Source: an uncultured Alphaproteobacteria bacterium
GTDB lineage: Bacteria; Pseudomonadota; Alphaproteobacteria; Sphingomonadales; Sphingomonadaceae
Direction of reading: 5' to 3'
Length of the DNA stretch: 16,660 bases
Assembly: GCA_903939555.1 (NCBI GenBank)
Contig: CAJAHV010000178.1
Coordinates: 1-16,660, forward strand
The notes under the pieces were generated by a model, which was given only the letters and a program-made list of their open reading frames with translations, ran no database searches and was not told where the DNA came from. Below are positions 1 to 7,612 of the stretch, piece by piece (positions within the stretch are counted from its first letter, which is position 1; every line of letters starts with the position of its first letter). The position numbers were made by a program, and so were the translations under genes.

Positions 1-18
1 CGCGATAGCAGTCGGCCG

Positions 19-618
19 CTAGCGCGCGCTCCGCCGCAACGCGACACGGATGAGGTCGCTCACCCCGGCACCGTCGCCCAGTTCGGCCCGGGCTTCGGCG
101 ACAGCGCGGCTGGCCTCCATGGGCTTGAAACCCAGGCCGGCGAGCGCGGTCAGCGCATCGGCAATGTCGCCGCCTGTGCTGCCGACCGGCAACGGTGCGG
201 CGCTGCCCAGCGCGACGGCACCGAACTTACCCTTCAGTTCATTGGCGATGCGCGCCGCCAGTTTAGGCCCGACACCATTGGCACGCGCGATGCTGGCGGT
301 GTCGGCGGCGGCGATGGCGTGCGCCAGTTCGTCGGGCCCGAGCACTGACAGGATCGCCAGCGCCACGCGGCCGCCGACACCCTGGACCGTGGTCAGCAGG
401 CGGAAACTGTCCCGTTCGGCCTCGCCGAGGAAACCGAACAACTGTATGGCATCCTCGCGCACCTGGGTTTCGATGTGCAGCATGACGGCGCTGCCGTTGC
501 CACCGAGCGCGCCAAGGGTCTTGCTCGATGCACTGACCAGATAGCCGACGCCGTTCACATCGACGACACAGGCATCAGCCGCGGTCGAATCGAGCAGTCC
601 CTTCAATCGCGCGATCAT
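19..618 (-). CDS. ruvA: Holliday junction DNA helicase subunit RuvA
   Basis: RuvA binds four-way Holliday junctions and recruits the RuvB motor for branch migration in recombinational repair. The 199-residue product starts MIARLKGLLD and has the usual three parts: an N-terminal OB-fold (about residues 1-65), two helix-hairpin-helix motifs (GVGGRVALAILS near residue 80 and GVGPKLAARIANELKGK near 115), and a C-terminal RuvB-contacting domain (about 150-199, ending in DLIRVALRRSAR). Length is normal for the family. The ATG overlaps the ruvC stop by 4 bp (ATGA), which indicates translational coupling. The TAG stop lies 18 bp from the window edge, so ruvB, the usual next gene, cannot be seen here. 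Confidence 0.97.
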   Translation of the reverse strand: MIARLKGLLDSTAADACVVDVNGVGYLVSASSKTLGALGGNGSAVMLHIETQVREDAIQLFGFLGEAERDSFRLLTTVQGVGGRVALAILSVLGPDELAHAIAAADTASIARANGVGPKLAARIANELKGKFGAVALGSAAPLPVGSTGGDIADALTALAGLGFKPMEASRAVAEARAELGDGAGVSDLIRVALRRSAR

Positions 619-1106
619 GCCGCCCCCTGCAATCGTGTCGTTGCGCCAAGATGCGCATGCGTGATCGCCACGGCAAGCGCATCGGCGGCATCTTCGCCGG
701 TGACCTTCACGCCCGGCAGCAGGCGTTCGACCATGGCATGGACCTGCGCCTTGTCGGCGGCGCCGGTGCCCACGATCGCCTTCTTGACCAGCCGCGTCGC
801 ATATTCGGCGATCGGCAACCCGGCGCGCCCGGCCGCCAGCATGACGACACCGCGTGCCTGACCCAGCTTGAGGGTCGATTGCGGGTTCACGTTGACAAAG
901 ACTTCCTCGATCGCGGCGCCGCTACAGGCGTGCGCTGCCATGATGGTCTCCAAGCCGACGTATAATTGCACCAGCCGATCAGCGAGTGCGTCGGCGGGGC
1001 GGGTCTTGACCGTGCCATGCGCAACATGGCGCAGCCGGTTGCCCGACGCCTCGATGATGCCCCAGCCGGTCTTGGCCAAGCCGGGATCGAGACCAAGGAT
1101 GATCAT
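615..1106 (-). CDS. ruvC: Crossover junction endodeoxyribonuclease RuvC
   Basis: RuvC resolves Holliday junctions by paired nicks. The 163-residue protein opens with MIILGLDPGLAKTGWG, the RNase H-like first strand carrying catalytic Asp7. The other acidic residues are visible as Glu67 in IEEVF and Asp139 and Asp142 in EDAADALAVAITHAH; the conserved NVNPQSTLKLGQARG segment is also present. The reading frame stays open further upstream, but this ATG is chosen because the family always begins directly before the GLDPG strand and because it overlaps the upstream stop by exactly 4 bp. It also overlaps ruvA by 4 bp, so ruvC sits in a chain of coupled genes. Confidence 0.97.
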   Translation of the reverse strand: MIILGLDPGLAKTGWGIIEASGNRLRHVAHGTVKTRPADALADRLVQLYVGLETIMAAHACSGAAIEEVFVNVNPQSTLKLGQARGVVMLAAGRAGLPIAEYATRLVKKAIVGTGAADKAQVHAMVERLLPGVKVTGEDAADALAVAITHAHLGATTRLQGAA

Positions 1107-1528
1107 GACGCTGCGACGGTGCTGTTTGAAAGCGTGACGAACGTTTCGCTGCGCAATTGCCAGCCGCCGCGAACAGGCACCCAGACGGCGAGATATTCGC
1201 CCTGCAGGCACGCTTCGCCCGTTGCTGTGCGGGTGCGCCCCAGCCACTGGCCGCGCTCCATTGCGCGATCGGCCGGTGTGGCGATGGTGATGACATCGGG
1301 AGTGCGGACAAAGGCGATGAAAGCCGGGTTGCGAAAGGCATTGGCGAAATAGCCGGCCATGGCATCGCCACCGGCGATCAATTCGCCGCCGCTGCCGGCG
1401 ATGCCTGTGTAATCATCAGCAAAAGCCGCGCGAACGCCGGCGACATCGTGCGCGATGATCGCGGCATTATAGGCCGCGCGCGCGGCGCGGATGGCGGCGG
1501 TGTCATCGGCAGGGGTGGCGATTGCCAT
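1103..1528 (-). CDS. NTF2-like (DUF4440/SnoaL-type) protein
   Basis: This is a 141-residue protein of the NTF2-like cone fold. The opening helix pattern (AIRAARAAYNAAIIAHDVAGVRAAFADDYTGI), the central IAGGDAMAGYFANAF segment and the C-terminal strands (EYLAVWVPVRGGWQLRSETFVTL) fit the DUF4440/SgcJ group. Members include small enzymes, stress proteins and many of unknown role, so no substrate can be named. It lies between yebC and ruvC: 22 bp after the yebC stop, and overlapping the ruvC start by ATGA. The ATG has no clear ribosome-binding site. The frame just upstream encodes ALAFLL, which with MAIATPA would form the core of a signal peptide, so the true start may be an unusual upstream codon; see findings. 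Confidence 0.75.
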   Translation of the reverse strand: MAIATPADDTAAIRAARAAYNAAIIAHDVAGVRAAFADDYTGIAGSGGELIAGGDAMAGYFANAFRNPAFIAFVRTPDVITIATPADRAMERGQWLGRTRTATGEACLQGEYLAVWVPVRGGWQLRSETFVTLSNSTVAAS

Positions 1529-1550
1529 CAGCAGGAACGCCAGCGCCGCT

Positions 1551-2291
1551 TCACAGCGTCGCCATCACCTCGTCGGGAACATCGTAATTGCCCCAGACGG
1601 TCTGCACATCATCATCGTCTTCCAGCGCGTCGATAAGCTTGAGCAGTTGCGCCGCATCGGCTTCGCCCACAGTCACCATGATCCCGGGTTTCCACGCCAG
1701 CTTGATGCCTTCGGCCTCGCCCAGCACTTTTTCCAGCGCGCGGGCAACCTCGTGCATGCCATCGATCGCGGTCCAGATCTCGTGGCCGTCTTCGCTCGAT
1801 TGCACATCATCGGCGCCGGCTTCGAGCGCAGCTTCGAATATCGTATCGGCGTCGCCGGCCTTGGCGGGGTAGGAAATCAGGCCAAGACGTTCGAAACCAT
1901 GGCTGACGCCGCCCGAAGCGCCCAGATTGCCGGCATTCTTGGCAAAGGCGGTGCGGACATTGGTGGCGGTGCGGTTGCGATTGTCGGTCAGCGTTTCCAC
2001 GATCAGCGAGACGCCGCCCGGGCCAAAGCCTTCGTAGCGGACTTCTTCATAATTGGCGGTGTCGCTCGCCGAGGCCTTGCTGATAGCGCGTTCGATATTG
2101 TCCTTGGGCATGCCCCCGGCTCGCGCCGTGACCACGGCGGCGCGCAACCGGGCGTTCATCGCCGGGTCGGGGAGGCCCATCTTGGCCGCCACGGTGATTT
2201 CACGCGACAGCTTGGAGAAGGCCGCGGCCCGTTTCCGGTCCTGCGCGCCCTTGCGGTGTTGAATGTTCTTGAATTTGGAATGACCAGCCAT
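1551..2291 (-). CDS. yebC: YebC/PmpR-family protein
   Basis: This 246-residue protein carries the family hallmark at the N terminus (MAGHSKFKNIQHRKGAQDRK), followed by GLPDPAMNARLRAAVVTARA and MPKDNIERAI, the usual domain order and length. YebC proteins act in the cytoplasm. They were long annotated as transcriptional regulators, and work on homologues has also linked them to translation at proline-rich stretches; which applies here cannot be told from sequence. It lies directly upstream of ruvC/ruvA, a common bacterial arrangement, here with one NTF2-like gene inserted. No strong Shine-Dalgarno sequence precedes the ATG. The gap to the upstream ybjQ gene is 39 bp, short enough for read-through. 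Confidence 0.95.
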   Translation of the reverse strand: MAGHSKFKNIQHRKGAQDRKRAAAFSKLSREITVAAKMGLPDPAMNARLRAAVVTARAGGMPKDNIERAISKASASDTANYEEVRYEGFGPGGVSLIVETLTDNRNRTATNVRTAFAKNAGNLGASGGVSHGFERLGLISYPAKAGDADTIFEAALEAGADDVQSSEDGHEIWTAIDGMHEVARALEKVLGEAEGIKLAWKPGIMVTVGEADAAQLLKLIDALEDDDDVQTVWGNYDVPDEVMATL

Positions 2292-2330
2292 ACGGCAGGC
2301 TCTAGGCCAGCAGGCCGCCCAAAAGCAAGG

Positions 2331-2651
2331 TCAGGCGAGCTTTACCGCCGTACCGGTAACGACGACCATCATCATCGAATCGCTGGCACCGATGGCTTCA
2401 TAGTCGATCGCGATGCCGACAATGGCATCGGCACCCAACCGCCGGCCTTCCTCGATGAGTTCCGACAGCGCCTGATCGCGCCCGCCGCGCAGGACATTTT
2501 CGTAACTGCCCGAACGGCCACCGACGATGTCACGAATGCCGGCCAGAAGGTCGCGAAAGATGTTGGCGCCCATTACTGCTTCGCCCGAAACGAGCCCGAG
2601 ATAGTGGCTGATCTGGCGGCCTTCGATGTTGCTGGTCGTCGTGGTGATCAT
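2331..2651 (-). CDS. YbjQ/UPF0145 family protein
   Basis: This 106-residue protein matches the YbjQ family. It has the N-terminal strand MITTTTSNIEGRQISHYLGLVSGEAVMG, the RDIVGGRSGSYENVL segment, a helix with LSELIEEGRRLGADAIVGIAIDYE, and a last strand MMMVVVTGTAVKL. Family members form ring-shaped oligomers and are often called heavy-metal-binding proteins, but no reaction is established. The start lies only 11 bp after the stop of the FAD-subunit gene, and an AAAGG ribosome-binding site overlaps that stop. It is therefore almost certainly co-transcribed with the molybdenum-hydroxylase subunits, which is the most informative part of its context. Confidence 0.9.
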   Translation of the reverse strand: MITTTTSNIEGRQISHYLGLVSGEAVMGANIFRDLLAGIRDIVGGRSGSYENVLRGGRDQALSELIEEGRRLGADAIVGIAIDYEAIGASDSMMMVVVTGTAVKLA

Positions 2652-2662
2652 GGGCGTGCCTT

Positions 2663-3461
2663 TCAGCGATGAGGTCGGCGCGCCGCCGTGACCGCCTGAC
2701 CGAGCATGACTCCCGCCAGATGACCGCGATATTCAGCGCTGGCGTGGATGTCGGTATTGAGGTCGGCCGGGTCAAGGGTCAGGCCGGAAACAGCGGCGGC
2801 GCTGAAATCGGCGCTCAATGCGGCTTCGGCTTCGGCCCAGCGGAACACGCCGGGGCCGGCGCCGGTCACCGCGACGCGTACACCCGCGGCAAAGCGCGCC
2901 ACGAAGATGCCGACCACGGCATAGCGCGAGGCGGGGTGGCGGAATTTGGCATAAGCCGATGCCGGCGGCACCTTGAAGGTGACGCCGGTGACGATCTCGC
3001 CATCGGTGAGCGCCGTGGTGAACATGCCCTGGAAATAATCATCGGCGGCATGGCGGCCGGCCGAGGTCGTCACCACGGCATCGAGCGCCAGTACCGCGGC
3101 AGGATAATCCGCCGCCGGGTCGTTGTTGGCAATGACACCGCCCAGCGTGCCACGGTTGCGGACCTGCGGATCGCCGATGCCGGCGGCAAGGCTGGCCAGC
3201 CCCGGAATGGCGGCCGCGACGGCCGCGTCGGTGGCGACGGTGGCATGGGTGGTCAATGCACCGATGGTCAGCGTGTCGCCGTCGCGGGCGATGCCGGCCA
3301 GGCCGGGAATGCCGCCAAGATCGACCAGCGTGTCGGGCATGCGCAGTCGCGATTTCATGGCGGGCAAAAGGGTGTGACCGCCGGCGATGAAAGCGGCTTC
3401 ACCGCCACCGGCAAAGGTGCGGGCAGCTTCGGCGACGCTGCCCGGCCGGGCATAGGCGAAC

Positions 3462-3469
<8 letters not shown>
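2663..3469 (-). CDS. Xanthine dehydrogenase-family FAD-binding (medium) subunit, CoxM-like
   Basis: This 268-residue protein is the FAD-binding subunit of a molybdenum hydroxylase of the xanthine/CO-dehydrogenase family. It would pass electrons from the 2Fe-2S subunit through FAD to an acceptor. The two FAD motifs are visible: AGGHTLLPAMKSRLRMPDT (about 29-47) and GTLGGVIANNDPAAD (about 107-121), preceded by GIGDPQVRNR. The C-terminal CoxM-like domain follows. The start MREFAYARPGS is chosen because the family begins there; it overlaps the upstream 2Fe-2S gene by 8 bp. No large molybdopterin-binding subunit gene is adjacent on either side, which is unusual. The substrate is unknown. Confidence 0.92.
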
Positions 3470-3938
<469 letters not shown>

Positions 3939-3981
3939 CATTCTCCCCCGGAAATTTGGGATTTGGGATTGAGTTTCACGT

Positions 3982-4011
3982 CTTCTAGCGCATCGGGGGC
4001 GCCTGTGTCGA
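3982..4011 (-). promoter_or_regulatory. Candidate promoter for the 2Fe-2S/FAD/YbjQ unit
   Basis: On the minus strand a TCGACA (-35-like, 4006-4011) and TAGAAG (-10-like, 3982-3987) are separated by 18 bp, ending about 45 bp before the 2Fe-2S subunit start. Between them and the gene lies a tandem heptamer, ATTTGGG twice on the plus strand (3954-3967), of unknown meaning. This is a by-eye match only. It would give the molybdenum-hydroxylase genes a transcription start separate from the GST upstream. Confidence 0.3.
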
Positions 4012-4040
4012 AGGCTTCGCAACTGTCCGGCAGGCGAATG

Positions 4041-4679
4041 TCAGCCGCCGCGCATCGCCTTCAACCCGGCGGACTGTTCGGCGATGCAGCGGGCACCGAG
4101 ATCGCTTGCCTTGGCGCGTGCCCACCAGGCGGCCAGGCCGGGCCGTGCGGCGACGAGCGCACCGGTGTGCAGCGATTTGTCGAACACGTCGAAGAAGAAA
4201 AACAGTGGGATCAGCGCGCAATCGGCCTGGGTGACGCTGTCGCCCACGGCAAAGCTGTCGCCGGCGTTGCGGAAATGTTCGAGATGGCCGAGCGCTTCGG
4301 CCAGCCCGGCCATTGCTGCCGGGACGCCTTCGGGGTTTTCGCGGCTACGGAACACGCCGCCCAGATGTGGCACGAGATAAAGATCGGCGATGCGGACGAG
4401 CAGCCGGGTGGCGGCGGCGGCGCGGGGATCGGCCGGGAGCAGCCGCGGCCCGGCCAGCACATCATCGATGTAATCGGTGATCGGCTGGCTTTCGGGCAGG
4501 GCGAAATCGCCATCGACCAGCAACGGCATCTTGGCCATCGGTGACAGCGCGCGATAGGCATCGCTCTTGATGCCGCCTTCGAAGGCGACCGGGTCGAGAT
4601 CATGCCCCTTGGCGCGCGCCGCCAGCACCGGGCGCATGACGAAGGGTGAGACAGTGCCGCCATAGAGAATCATGGTCAT
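4041..4679 (-). CDS. Glutathione S-transferase family protein
   Basis: This 212-residue cytosolic protein has an N-terminal thioredoxin fold (about 1-80) and a helical C-terminal domain. The opening MTMILYGGTVSPFVMRPVLA carries the likely catalytic Ser11 region, ALSPMAKMPLLVDGD holds the cis-proline loop, and LPESQPITDYIDD supplies the Glu-Ser pair that binds the glutathione gamma-glutamyl group. The C-terminal GDSVTQADCALIPLFFFF matches the N-capping-box region. The substrate cannot be inferred. A second ATG two codons in is also possible; AAGGA lies 3 nt before the first and 9 nt before the second. Another 212-residue GST lies at 12871-13509 and begins in much the same way. Confidence 0.88.
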   Translation of the reverse strand: MTMILYGGTVSPFVMRPVLAARAKGHDLDPVAFEGGIKSDAYRALSPMAKMPLLVDGDFALPESQPITDYIDDVLAGPRLLPADPRAAAATRLLVRIADLYLVPHLGGVFRSRENPEGVPAAMAGLAEALGHLEHFRNAGDSFAVGDSVTQADCALIPLFFFFDVFDKSLHTGALVAARPGLAAWWARAKASDLGARCIAEQSAGLKAMRGG

Positions 4680-4697
4680 TGGTCCTTCTTGCCGCTT

Positions 4698-4725
4698 GGC
4701 GCCCTCCCGTGCCGGGCGGGACGCC
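4698..4725 (-). terminator. GC-rich hairpin between gapR and the GST gene
   Basis: GGCGCCCTCCCG (4698-4709) pairs with CGGGCGGGACGCC (4713-4725) around a 3-nt loop, giving 11 base pairs with one mismatch and one bulge. It starts 3 bp after the gapR stop on the minus strand. No T-tract follows, so it is not a classical intrinsic terminator. It may protect the gapR 3' end or reduce read-through into the GST gene. Confidence 0.4.
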
Positions 4726-4728
4726 GGC

Positions 4729-4971
4729 TTAGTCGATCAGCCCGAGCGCCGTCTTGTAGGTATCGAGCAGGGCCTCGGCTTCGGCGCGGGCGTTGGCTTC
4801 CATCTTGCGCAGCCGCACGATGGCCTTCATCGTCTTGGTGTCGAAACCGGTGCCCTTGGCTTCGGCGTAGACGTCCTTGATATCGTCGGCGATGCCCTTT
4901 TTCTCTTCTTCCAGCGTTTCGATCCGCTCGATGAACAGGCGCAGCTGCTCGGCGGAAGCATTTTCGTTCAT
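4729..4971 (-). CDS. gapR: GapR-like DNA-binding protein (DUF2312)
   Basis: This 80-residue protein matches DUF2312 along its full length: ASAEQLRLFIERIETLEEEKKGI, then DIKDVYAEAKGTGFDTKTMKAIVRLRKM, ending in EALLDTYKTALGL. The family includes GapR of Caulobacter, a small nucleoid-associated protein that forms a clamp around overtwisted DNA ahead of moving polymerases and replication forks and helps topoisomerases. The first half is a coiled coil (heptads through IERIETLEEEKKGI) and the second half carries the Lys/Arg-rich DNA-contact helix. GGAG lies 6 nt before the ATG, and a candidate promoter sits immediately upstream, so the gene may be expressed independently of the DUF1244 gene. Confidence 0.9.
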   Translation of the reverse strand: MNENASAEQLRLFIERIETLEEEKKGIADDIKDVYAEAKGTGFDTKTMKAIVRLRKMEANARAEAEALLDTYKTALGLID

Positions 4972-5007
4972 GTCGTCTCCGATATCCTGATTCTGGGGTC
5001 GGCACGG

Positions 5008-5036
5008 ACGCTAGGGACGCGTTCCGACAGTGGCAA
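5008..5036 (-). promoter_or_regulatory. Candidate promoter for gapR
   Basis: On the minus strand TTGCCA (5031-5036) and TAGCGT (5008-5013) are separated by exactly 17 bp. The implied transcription start lies near 5001, giving a leader of about 30 nt. The form (TTG-like -35, 17-bp spacer, TAGC -10) recurs upstream of rpmJ and the zinc alcohol dehydrogenase in this window. This is an inference from pattern only. Confidence 0.4.
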
Positions 5037-5044
5037 GCCCGGCC

Positions 5045-5386
5045 TTAGCCGCCTTGCTTCGCCGCCGCCATCACCTTGTTGCGTTCGACCGATCCCGCCA
5101 TGCGCGCCAGTTGTTTCGGCGTTGCTTCGGTCTGGTGCTGTGCCTTCCAGTCGGCCGGGTGCATGCCGTAGATGTGGCTGCGTGCCGCAGCATGATCGAT
5201 CGTGGCGCCGGCATCGGTGGCGGCTTCGTGCAGCCAGTCGCCAAGGCAATTGCGGCAAAAACCGCCGGCACCCATCAAATCGACGTTCTGGACATCGGTG
5301 CGCAACTGCAGATGCGCGATCAGACGGCGAAAGGCGGCTGCTTCGATCCGGTCGCGGGTCATGTCATCGACAAACGGGCTGGTCAT
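5045..5386 (-). CDS. DUF1244 family protein
   Basis: This 113-residue protein has the DUF1244 signature: AAAFRRLIAHLQLRTDVQNVDLM, the GGFCRNCLGDW segment with a CxxC pair, and YGMHPADWKAQHQTEAT near the C terminus. It is a small helical cytoplasmic protein found widely in proteobacteria and has no established function. The CxxC pair, followed by conserved His residues (HEAA, HIYGMH), could bind a metal, but that is an inference. The ATG is preceded by GGAG about 8 nt upstream. The gene is divergent from pyruvate kinase, with 78 bp between them, and lies 73 bp upstream of gapR on the same strand. Confidence 0.9.
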   Translation of the reverse strand: MTSPFVDDMTRDRIEAAAFRRLIAHLQLRTDVQNVDLMGAGGFCRNCLGDWLHEAATDAGATIDHAAARSHIYGMHPADWKAQHQTEATPKQLARMAGSVERNKVMAAAKQGG

Positions 5387-5464
5387 CTGGGGTTCTCCAA
5401 TGGCGCTACGGCACGGGACGCGCTATGCGCAACCCGCTTCTCCCTGCCGTGCAAGGATTTTTTC

Positions 5465-6922
5465 ATGGGCCCACATCTCGAACCGCGCGGCCGCCGGGTC
5501 AAGGTGCTTGCGACGCTTGGCCCCGCTTCGAACAGCGAAGCGATGATAGAGGCGCTGCTTGCGGCCGGCGCCGATGCGTTTCGCGTCAACATGAGCCACG
5601 GCAGCAATGCCGACCGCGGCGCGCTGATCGCGGCGATTCGGGCTGTCGAAAAATCCGTCGGGCGGCCACTGACCATTCTTGCCGATCTGCAGGGCCCCAA
5701 GCTGCGCGTCGGCCGCTTTGCCGAAGGCGGCGTGCCGCTGGCCAATGGCGACAGTTTCCGGCTCGACCGCGACCCGACCCCGGGGGGCCAGCGCCGTGTC
5801 TGCCTGCCCCACAAGGAATTGTTCGAAGCGCTTCAGCCGGGCGCGCGGCTGCTCGTCGATGATGGCAAGCTGGTGCTGCGGGTGCGCGCCGTCAGTGCCG
5901 ATGTCATCGACTGCACGGTCGAGGTTGGCGGCCGGATATCGGACAACAAGGGGGTGAATGTCCCCGATGTCGTGGTGCCGCTGCCGGCGCTGACCGCCAA
6001 GGACCGTGCCGACCTGACCTTTGCGCTCGAACAGGGGGTGGACTGGATCGCGCTCAGCTTTGTCCAGCGGCCTGAGGATGTCGCCGAAGCGCGGGCGCTG
6101 ATTCGCGGCAAGGCAGCGCTGATGGCCAAGATAGAGAAGCCTGCGGCGCTGGAACGGCTCGCCGAAATCCTCGAACTTGCCGATGCGGTGATGGTGGCGC
6201 GTGGCGACCTGGGGGTCGAACTGCCGCCGCAACAGGTGCCGCCGGCGCAAAAGCGCATCGTCGCGATGGCGCGCGCGCTCGGCAAACCGGTGGTAGTGGC
6301 GACCCAGATGCTCGAATCGATGATCGTGTCGCCGTCGCCGACCCGCGCCGAAGTCTCCGATGTGGCAACCGCCATATACGATGGTGCCGATGCAGTGATG
6401 CTTTCGGCCGAAAGCGCCGCTGGCAAGTTCCCGGTCGAAGCCGTCGCCATGATGGATGCCATCGCCCGTGAGGTGGAGGCCGATCCCGGCTATTTCGGCC
6501 GGGTGCATTTCAGCGACGACAGCGAGTTTGGCGGTGCCACCACCGCCGATGCTATGACAGCAGCCGCCGCGTCGATCAGCCGGACGATCGGTGCCCGCGC
6601 CATCGTCTGCTTTACCATCAGCGGCTCGACGGTGCGTCGCGCGGCGCGCGAACGGGCGGCGCTGCCGGTGCTGTGCCTGACACCCAAGCTGGCCACGGCG
6701 CGGCGCATGGGGCTGGTGTGGGGCGTCCATGCCGTGGTCACCCGCGATGTCGCTGGTTTCGAGGAAATGGTCGCCAAGGCCAAGCGCATGGCGTTGCGTA
6801 CCAAGCTGGCGCGCGGCGGTGACCCGCTGGTGCTGATTGCCGGGGTGCCGTTTGCGACGCCGGGGACGACCAATGTGGTTCATGTCGTGCGGTTGACCGG
6901 GCAGGAACTGGCCGACCGCTGA
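5465..6922 (+). CDS. pyk: Pyruvate kinase
   Basis: Pyruvate kinase makes ATP and pyruvate from phosphoenolpyruvate and ADP, the last step of glycolysis. The 485-residue product shows the N-terminal RVKVLATLGPAS strand, FRVNMSHG, the DDGK segment of the B domain, the active-site signature LMAKIEKPAAL (Lys222, Glu224) and Mg-binding Asp248 in ARGDLG. It also has ATQMLESMIVSPSPTRAEVSD and the alphaproteobacterial variant AVMLSAESAAGKFP, then a C-terminal domain (about 360-485). AAGGA lies 7 nt before the chosen ATG, although the frame is open far upstream. Lys79 in LQGPKLR occupies the position that separates potassium-independent enzymes (Lys) from potassium-dependent ones (Glu). The gene converges on the next gene with only 3 bp between stops. 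Confidence 0.97.
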   Translation: MGPHLEPRGRRVKVLATLGPASNSEAMIEALLAAGADAFRVNMSHGSNADRGALIAAIRAVEKSVGRPLTILADLQGPKLRVGRFAEGGVPLANGDSFRLDRDPTPGGQRRVCLPHKELFEALQPGARLLVDDGKLVLRVRAVSADVIDCTVEVGGRISDNKGVNVPDVVVPLPALTAKDRADLTFALEQGVDWIALSFVQRPEDVAEARALIRGKAALMAKIEKPAALERLAEILELADAVMVARGDLGVELPPQQVPPAQKRIVAMARALGKPVVVATQMLESMIVSPSPTRAEVSDVATAIYDGADAVMLSAESAAGKFPVEAVAMMDAIAREVEADPGYFGRVHFSDDSEFGGATTADAMTAAAASISRTIGARAIVCFTISGSTVRRAARERAALPVLCLTPKLATARRMGLVWGVHAVVTRDVAGFEEMVAKAKRMALRTKLARGGDPLVLIAGVPFATPGTTNVVHVVRLTGQELADR

Positions 6923-6925
6923 AGC

Positions 6926-7543
6926 TCAGGCGGCAGTTATCAGGCCTTCGGCGGCCAGCCTGGTGCGCAGCCGGGCGAGGCCGGTGAAATGATGGCCGGG
7001 AAAGCCCTCAGCCTCGCCGGCACGGACATTTTCGATCCGGTCGTCGATGAACAGGCCTTCGCCGCGCGCTAGCCCGAACCGGCGTAGCGCCAGTCGGTAG
7101 ATTTCGGGTTCTGGTTTGAACAATTGTTCTGTCCCCGACACGACGATGTCGGCAAAATAGTCGAATACCGGCGCGTGCGGGCGGAACATCGCCCAGAATT
7201 CGGCGGAAAAATTGGTAATGCCGAAAATCGGTACGCCGCGGCCGTGCAGCTCGGCAACAAGTTCGTGCATGCCGGCGATCGGTCCGGTGATGGTTTCGAG
7301 CCAGCGCGGCACATAGGCGGCGATCAGATCAGCCTCGGCCGGGTAGCGCGCGGTCAATTCCGCTGTGGTTTGAGCGTGCGGACGGCCGCGATCATGCTGA
7401 AAATGCCAATCGGGCGTGACGACGTGTGACAAAAACCAGTCGAGCCGCGCCGGATCGGGAATAAGCTTGCGATAGAGCGCGCCGATGTCCCAACCATAAA
7501 GGACATTGCCGACATCAAAAACCACGGCGCGCGGTGTTGCCAT
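6926..7543 (-). CDS. HAD-superfamily hydrolase (subfamily IA)
   Basis: This 205-residue protein has the HAD motifs in order: motif I FDVGNVLYGWD near the N terminus with the likely nucleophile Asp, motif II ITNFS, motif III Lys in FKPEPEIY, and motif IV LFIDDRIENV. A helical cap lies between motifs I and II. Motif I is DxG rather than the usual phosphatase DxD, as in the DxGNV group that includes E. coli YihX, a sugar-phosphate phosphatase. Either a small phosphatase or a dehalogenase-like enzyme is possible, and the substrate is not known. ATG at 7543 is chosen; a GTG two codons earlier (7549) is an alternative. The 3' end converges on pyk. Confidence 0.85.
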   Translation of the reverse strand: MATPRAVVFDVGNVLYGWDIGALYRKLIPDPARLDWFLSHVVTPDWHFQHDRGRPHAQTTAELTARYPAEADLIAAYVPRWLETITGPIAGMHELVAELHGRGVPIFGITNFSAEFWAMFRPHAPVFDYFADIVVSGTEQLFKPEPEIYRLALRRFGLARGEGLFIDDRIENVRAGEAEGFPGHHFTGLARLRTRLAAEGLITAA

Positions 7544-7584
7544 GGTCACGACTCAACCCGGTTCATGACAGTGGCAAGCAGCAA

Positions 7585-7604
7585 CCTTCCCATGGTCGGG
7601 AAGG
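7585..7604 (-). terminator. Candidate terminator of rpmJ
   Basis: A perfect 7-bp inverted repeat, CCTTCCC (7585-7591) and GGGAAGG (7598-7604), encloses a 6-nt loop and lies 8 bp after the rpmJ stop on the minus strand. Downstream of the stem comes TTGCTGCTTGCC, an imperfect T-rich stretch. It is therefore a plausible but weak intrinsic terminator that would separate rpmJ from the HAD gene. Confidence 0.5.
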
Positions 7605-7612
7605 CGAATCGC

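Noticed and set aside
1107..1247. Longer RuvC start giving 47 extra residues
   Set aside because: The added residues overlap the NTF2-like gene and RuvC begins directly before the GLDPG strand; the ATGA overlap supports the shorter start.
1491..2672. Open plus-strand frame of about 390 codons opposite yebC and ybjQ
   Set aside because: It is antisense to two well-recognised genes, has no recognisable motif, and such frames are expected on the opposite strand of GC-rich coding DNA.
5411..5452. GCACGG/CCGTGC inverted repeat upstream of pyruvate kinase
   Set aside because: Only six base pairs with a 30-nt loop in GC-rich DNA; not distinguishable from chance. No convincing pyk promoter was found in the same region either.
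5030..5464. In-frame N-terminal extension of pyruvate kinase by 145 codons
   Set aside because: It overlaps the DUF1244 gene on the opposite strand, and the ATG at 5465 has a good ribosome-binding site and the usual family start.
5423..6883. Open minus-strand frame of about 486 codons opposite pyruvate kinase
   Set aside because: Pyruvate kinase is unmistakable here; the antisense product is rich in His, Arg and Gly, as shadow frames of GC-rich genes usually are.
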